Shown here: positions 58,346 to 64,000 of the stretch, piece after piece
Layout of the letters: each line of letters starts with the position of its first letter
How positions within the stretch are numbered: the first letter of the stretch is position 1
Assembly: GCA_022828595.1 (NCBI GenBank)
Contig: JAKGHH010000003.1
Span: 56,719,759-56,783,758, forward strand
Source of the DNA: Nelumbo lutea
Lineage: Eukaryota; Streptophyta; Magnoliopsida; Proteales; Nelumbonaceae
Length of the DNA: 64,000 bases
Direction of reading: 5' to 3'
Translations under genes and position numbers: made by a program
The notes under the pieces: generated by a model
Databases searched by the model: none
What the model was told of the DNA's origin: nothing
The model's input: only the letters and a program-made list of their open reading frames with translations

Positions 58346-60586
58346 GCTTATTTTTAATATAAATAAGTCATATTAAACTTGGTGGTAGTATAGTTTATTG
58401 ATAATCATACACATAAAATGGAAGTATTGTGAATCATAAAGCAACTCGAATAGTGTTAAATTAATTTAAACTTGATTTTCATTAATAATGAAATATGAGT
58501 TTCATGTTTATGATATTTTCGCTTTTTTTATTTTTTGGTTATTGTTGAATGATTTTAGTAAATATCAAAAACACATGAGAAAAGACATAAGTGAATCTGT
58601 TAGTTCATAAAATTCACAAGGATGTAGTTCATGGGATACTCACAAATTAAAGGGCCTGAGAGGGGCATATTTATTGTGTGGAAAGGATTTACACATCCTC
58701 TAAAAGATCTAATCTTTCACCATCTCAATTATCAAATTATAATAAAGTAGTTCAATAATTAAAGGAAAAAATAAGGTTTAAAATGATTGATTGCTAGCAT
58801 TGTATCAATGTTTCAGAAGTAATTTTTGAATGAAAATCTTGCTAATATTTTAAATACAATGAATAACTTCACCAACAAAGAGGTTTACTATTTATTTCAT
58901 TTAAAATTTTAAATCATGATAAAATTCAATGTAGTTATATTTTTTATATTTTTTTGTGTTTAAATTTTAATAGTTTCTAAATGATAATAATGCTCCAAAC
59001 AATCCTCCATGTGGACATGGGGACTCTTTAATTTCAAATCGTCATCTTGACATAGATGAAGATGGTAAGTATTTGAAATAATTAATTTTTTTTCATTTAA
59101 GTTTATAGTCAATTTGAATTCAAATGTAATATTTATTTGGGAAAATAACTATTTAGCCCACCTCGTAATTCTTTGTTCCACCTTACAGGTGGAATGAATC
59201 TCAATCGTGGATTGATGCCAAATCCATGGACAGGATGTGGTTTATAGGGGCTACTAATAGACTATGAGGGTTGTAATTTCATATTTTGCGGTGGAGTATA
59301 GTGCATTTCACTGTATTTATTTCATGTTATATTACACATATATTATGTAATTCTAACCATAACATATTAATTTGCATGTAAGCGCAATTTAAGGAGTTGA
59401 CCTTAATAGTTGAACCATTCTTGTAAAGTTTTACTAACTTTTTATGCTTGGATTAAGTCATAGAATGTTATTTTTTTAATAAACTAATTCAATGTTTGAA
59501 TATTAAGAATCATCACTGTAAAGAGTTTTTTTGCACTTTTCTTTTAATGGATATAATTTAAATTTGAATCATTCTTATTTATTTTATAGGCATTCATCAT
59601 GGATGCAAGTATAAGTTTATGTTATTAAGTTTATGACTTGTCAACTATCTCTTTGATAACTCTCTTTCGACTAAATCCTCCATCTTTCTCTTTGTCTCTT
59701 CTAATAATGATAGTTTCTCTTGATGAATATTGTCTTTTATTCTAATCTACCCAAGAAGAGTTCATTATAAGCATAACATCTAAGATTATATAAGCCATTG
59801 CCTCTTATTCCTCTTTAAGAACTCAGACCCTACTTTTAGAGTTCATTGTTATGTTCTCAAAAATAACATATTGGTTGGTCCAAAAACCAATATGTATCAA
59901 CTGATACACAATAATACATTTTGGTACTTCACTATTTTGAACCTCGTATATATCAAAGGGATGTATATAAGGAAACTTTGCACAATTAATAACAAATAAG
60001 CCATGTATGTTTATAGACAAGTGGGTATAAAGCACTTTATACATAAAAAGATGAGTTAAAAGTATATTCATCCAATGATTAGGGGAATGATTAGAAGAAG
60101 GGCCTTCAAAATATTAAAGGATGAGAACTATTATTTAGTCTTCAATGCTTTCTTGTAGTATATTCTATTTTGAGTTTTTCATTTTAAAGTTGCATGAATT
60201 TCTTTAATTTCAAAATTACAAACTATGAAATTGTTGCTAATTATTTACTTCTATACTTGTTGTCTATTTTTAGAACTGGCTAAGAGGCAGTGGTCATTGA
60301 ATTGATGTTGAAATGATGAATGCCAAGTTAAATATTGTAGGATGGATTGTTGAACAAATGGGTGTCATTAGGATGGGTTGTTTAAATTATTTCAAATTCT
60401 TATTTACACTAGCCTTCTTGTGCATGCCAAAATATGACATCATGGCTCTTTTCCCACAAAAGATTTGTAAGAGTTATGCGATAAACTATTAATGAAAGCA
60501 ATGTCACATAAATGATATTTAATTGAGAAACACTTATTCAAACTTAGATGGATGTAAGTTTACTAGGACCTTTCTACTATGGTGGT
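58346..60586. other. AT-rich stretch, nothing firm
   Basis: A block at 58995-59070 (CATGTGGACATGGGG context) could be a further piece of the CACTA-like gene. Otherwise no gene or RNA recognised. Confidence 0.3.
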
Positions 60587-60687
60587 GTGGGGGGAGGACC
60601 GCATAACATGTATGAAAAAAATGTATGGTAAAGAGTGGGGGGAGGACCGCATAACATGTATGAAAAAAATGTATGGTAAAGAGTGGG
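60587..60687. repeat. 48-bp perfect tandem duplication
   Basis: GTGGGGGGAGGACCGCATAA to GGTAAAGA occurs at 60587-60634 and again at 60635-60682, followed by GTGGG, the start of a third unit. No mismatch seen. Confidence 0.95.
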
Positions 60688-61759
60688 TTGCTTGATTTTG
60701 AAGCATTTCAACTATATCTGATTAGGGCTTGACCCATTCAAAACTAAACAATTTCTCAACCCAACCTCACCCAAGCATCCCTACTTAAACGGGTTATTTG
60801 CATTTAAGTTATTGAACTCCTACTCAAGGTTCAAAGTATTGGAAATGCAAGGTGCATCAGAAAGACAATTTTAAGAGACGTATCAGGATATATTTTGGAT
60901 GTGTATGGATACGGACGTGTAGAGAAGATGGGCCAAATGGCCCATAGGCTGTTTATCATTTTTTTATCTTTTATGTTTTTTGTTGTAATGAGCCTTAATC
61001 TGGGGTTTATTCTTTCTTATGTTTTCTTTTTTATGTTATGTCTTTTTAATTTTTTGCCTAACTAGGGGCTTCTTTGTAAATTACCAAAGTTTAACTTAAT
61101 GAAATGGAATTAAGGGAGTAACAAAAGAAATTATGTTAGAAAATCTCTCCCTCTGAACCCAAGTTGTCGCCTTCTTCTTCTTCTTCTTCTTCTTCTTTCC
61201 TCTTGAACTCTGATTTCTGCTACTTTCTTTTGAATTTTTGCAACTTTCTAAATAGTCATTTCTTCTCAAAAGACTGTTTTTCTTCTTGGTATTAGAGTAG
61301 GCTCATTTTTTCCTTTTTTTCTCACATTTTTCCCATACATAGTGTGTATGGAGAATTGAATTGTATGAATAGTTAAAGAAACCTATTTCAGCCCAGTTGT
61401 TAGTGGTTTATGGAGAGAAGGGAACTGGTTTTGTCGTCCTTTTGATATATTCAAGTGTGTTGCTTGAAAACCTAATTTTTTGGAGAAATCTGATTGTGGG
61501 GCCCCTCGGGGAGTTTGATCTGGGTGCTTAGTGACTGAAGGCTTCCTCATTCTCCTTCTTGAAGATTGAATCAAGTGGATTGGTGTTCTGTGAAGTCTAC
61601 AAGGAGCGGCTGAGTTTTCTCCGTTTCTCCCAACTTCTAGGTGTGACGCAGGTTACTGGTAGGGCTGCATAGAGGTTGGCTCACAACACAGTTTTTGTTC
61701 TATCTTCATTTGTTGTTACTCGAAGTTGTTTAAAGTCATTTTTTGAAGTATTTAAGAAG

Positions 61760-62575
61760 ATGAACTCCTCAGACTTTGAAAACAAGCATGTTGCTGAATC
61801 CGGACAGGTTCCGGGAGCCTTCGTAGACTCTCTACTGGTTGTGACCATAATCAAGCTGGATGGAACTAATTATCTGGCTTGGTCACAACCATTAAAGATT
61901 CATATTTGTAGTAGTGGCAAGTGGGGTTTATCTCCGGGAGCAAAAAGGCTCATCCGGAAGATGATCCATCATATGAAAAGTGGATGCAAAAAAATTATAC
62001 TGTTATCGGATGGCTTGTGAACTCAATGCAACGACAGATTAGTCAACACTATTTGTGGATGAACTCAACAAAGGAAATTTGGGATATTATTGCTGAAACC
62101 TATTCCCAAAAATTAAATGTGGCTAGGGTTTACAAGATAAGAGTGATGTGAAGAATCTGAGATAGGGGGAGAAACCATTAGTTGTATACTTCTCAACACT
62201 GAAGTCTTTATGACAAGAAATAGATTTGATAGAAGTTGTAGCCAAGGACACCACTAATGATGTTGAGACCTATAGAAAACCAGTTGAGAGAAACAATGTG
62301 TTTGACTTCTTGACAGAGCTAAATCCAGAGTATGACATTACAAAGCAAAATATTTTATCCAATGATAGTGTCTCACTGTCTCAAGCATATGCCTTGGTAA
62401 GTAGTGAAGAAAGCAGAAGACTTGTCCAGGTCCAAGGGGCTGGTCTAAATGATCACTTTCCTAATATGGGAGCAAAACCCAAGGGGGTTGCAGGGACTCC
62501 AAGTAGCTCAGAGAAGAAAGAGATTATCTATAAGTACCATAAAAAGCCAAAACACATTAAAGACAAGTGCTGAAA
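61760..62575 (+). pseudogene. Copia-3 gag, frameshifted
   Basis: Starts MNSSDFENKHVAE at 61760 with IIKLDGTNYLAWSQPLKIHI. A shift near 61925 continues as SYEKWMQKNYTVIGWLVNSM and NSTKEIWDIIAETYSQ, the UBN2-type copia gag core. Stops near 62150-62225 interrupt it, then a frame from 62226 carries NNVFDFLTELNPEYDITKQN and SEESRR. It ends KKPKHIKDKC then TGA at 62571-62573, at the remains of the zinc knuckle. Confidence 0.88.
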
Positions 62576-62576
62576 A

Positions 62577-63224
62577 TTGCATCCTGAGCTCCTACCACTT
62601 CAGTTTCAGAAGAAGTCTTATAATATAAAGGCAGGGAGTGCTAATGTTATTGCTGGTTCAGATAGTGACATATACCAAACTGAAGAGATGACGGCTAGTG
62701 AGCAGTTAGTAGTTATGAAGGTAGAATATGAGAAGTTTGGAAAGATGACCAATCACCTAGAGGGTGTGATCTCTTCTTCCAACTCTCCAGGAAATTCAAC
62801 CTCTTTTGCATTTGCTCATTCAGGTATACGTTCTTCTGCCAATCATGCAACCATTTCGAGCAATCATAGGATCCTTTGGATTATTGATTCTGGTGCTTCT
62901 GATCATATGACCAACATTTCTACTTTGTTTGTTTCATATGATTTACTTCCTGGGCATGACAAAATCACCCTAACCGATGGCTCTCTTGCCCCTATCTTCG
63001 ACAAGGGAACCATCAAGGCTACAGACTCCTTGGTTCTTCCTTCTGCTCTTCATGTACCCAGACTAAATACAAACATGTTATTTGTAAGTAGCCTATCTAA
63101 GTCATTAAACTGTTGTGTAACCTTCTTCCCTTCCTACTGTCTTTTTCAGGATCTAGAGTCTCAGAAGGTGATTGGGAGAGGCCGTGAGGTGAAAGGAATA
63201 TATCTGCTGGATACTCCTAGATAG
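62577..63224 (+). pseudogene. Copia-3 protease frame
   Basis: 215 codons. The aspartic protease motif WIIDSGASDHMT is near residues 102-113, followed by ITLTDGSLAPI, LHVPRLNTNMLFVSSLSKSL, the usual protease C-part and linker to integrase. Residues 1-95 are spacer after gag. A TAG at 63222 separates it from integrase. Confidence 0.88.
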
Positions 63225-64000
63225 TGCCATGAACAACCTAGAAAAGCTGCTTTTGGGTCTACATCTACAAACTCCATCAGTCGAATCATGTTATGTCATT
63301 TTCGTTTGGGTCATATTTCTTTTTCTACATTAAGTCATTTATTCACAGAACTGTTTAAGGGAATTAGTTTGTCTAGTCTTCATTGTGAGTCTTGTGAACA
63401 ATCAAAACATTATAGAAATATTTATCCTCTAAGTAATAAAAGATCTTCTTCTCCTTTTAATATTGTGCACTTTGATGTGTGGGGGCCTTACCACTTACCT
63501 TCTATGGGTGGCTACAAATATTTTATCTTGTTCATTGATGATTTTTCTCGGTTCACTTGGATATTTTTTATGAAGTCAGGTGATGACGTTCCCGGATTTG
63601 TGAGGCAATTCCATGAATTTGTCCTAACCCAGTTTGATACCAAAATTAAAATTTTCATATCCAAAAATGTAAAAGAATATTTTGTGAAAAACCTGACATG
63701 TTATCTCACTGATTTAGGGGTTATTCATCAAAGCTCCTGTGTTAGGACCCTAGAATAGAATGGAGTTGCTGAAAGAAAAAATAGTCATATTGTTGAAGTA
63801 TTCTATTTGCCTCAGATATCCCTACAAAATTTTGGGGTGATGATCTCACTACTACCTACCTTATAAACCGTATGCCATCCAGGGTTTTAGGGTTTAAGTC
63901 TCCCTTCAGTCTTCTTCATCCGGACAATGATCTTTTTCCTATTCCTCTTCGTGTCTTTGGATGCACTTGTTATGTACATATCCCAAGTGTCCAGAGACAT
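63225..64000 (+). pseudogene. Copia-3 integrase, partial
   Basis: LCHFRLGHISFSTLSHL with LHCESCEQSKHYR is the HHCC zinc-binding part (H-x-H...C-x2-C), then FDVWGPYHLPSMGGYKYFIL (first D) and FIDDFSRFTWIFFM. The expected SDNGxE block reads ISKNVKEYF, so the second catalytic aspartate is lost. TAG at 63756 comes before NGVAERKNSHIVE (the E motif). Decayed frames continue to the window end. Confidence 0.88.

Larger units (their letters stand above)
60918..64000 (+). mobile_element. Third Ty1/copia element, 5' part (copia-3)
   Basis: A primer-binding site TGGTATTAGAGTAGGC at 61287-61302 (two mismatches to the usual TGGTATCAGAGCAGGC) marks the end of the 5' LTR. The LTR start is placed tentatively at TGTAGAGAAGATGGG (60918), giving about 369 bp. 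Gag, protease and integrase relics follow in order to the window edge, so RT, RNase H and the 3' LTR lie beyond. Confidence 0.8.

Noticed and set aside
1..64000. CRISPR array, operon or phage-like defence system
   Set aside because: Intron structure, plastid-targeted proteins and plant retroelements show plant nuclear DNA; no regularly spaced short repeats were found.

Overview
This is plant nuclear DNA, judged by AT-rich composition, very long introns, nuclear genes for plastid-targeted proteins, and a high load of Ty1/copia, LINE, Helitron, CACTA and MITE-like repeats. The protein genes look like those of a flowering plant; I cannot name the species. No bacterial operon, CRISPR array or phage is present. 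Only three host loci are visible in 64 kb; almost everything else is layered transposable-element debris.

Layout. (1) 1-3300: the last two coding exons of a Rho GDP-dissociation inhibitor gene (+ strand), whose earlier exons lie outside the window. (2) 5605-11087: a complete two-exon gene on the - strand for plastid ribosomal protein L28. Its 5-kb intron holds two LINE fragments in opposite orientation, a three-exon fragment of an organellar seryl-tRNA synthetase gene on the other strand, and a MITE-like element. (3) 11.4-23.1 kb: gene-poor mosaic of MITEs, a ~250-bp tandem array, a short LTR element without visible coding, an LTR-like piece, a Helitron-type 3' end and a copia 3' remnant. (4) 23146-28000: a degenerate copia element (- strand) with 5-bp target duplication AAATC, whose gag/protease region has been replaced by an isolated LTR of another family. 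(5) 28290-37763: a nearly full copia element (+ strand) with unusually long ~1.94-kb LTRs and target duplication GGCCC. (6) 40989-49991: a complete three-exon gene (- strand) for plastid carbamoyl-phosphate synthase large subunit, 1200 codons. Its 4.95-kb first intron uses a GC donor and carries a 5'-truncated LINE, a U6 snRNA pseudogene and a repeat bracketed by a 12-bp direct repeat. (7) 50.1-60.9 kb: AT-rich TE territory with Helitron-type termini and CACTA transposase relics; one Helitron-type 3' end stops 98 bp upstream of the synthase start codon. (8) 60.9-64.0 kb: the 5' part of a third copia element, running off the end.

The host genes are not a functional cluster. Two make plastid proteins (translation, and carbamoyl phosphate for arginine and pyrimidine synthesis) and one regulates ROP/Rac GTPases. 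I found no convincing new biological system. The best leads are structural: the GC-AG intron, the Helitron-type end in the synthase promoter, the mosaic copia LTRs, the LTR-for-gag replacement, and the captured intron-bearing synthetase fragment inside another gene's intron.
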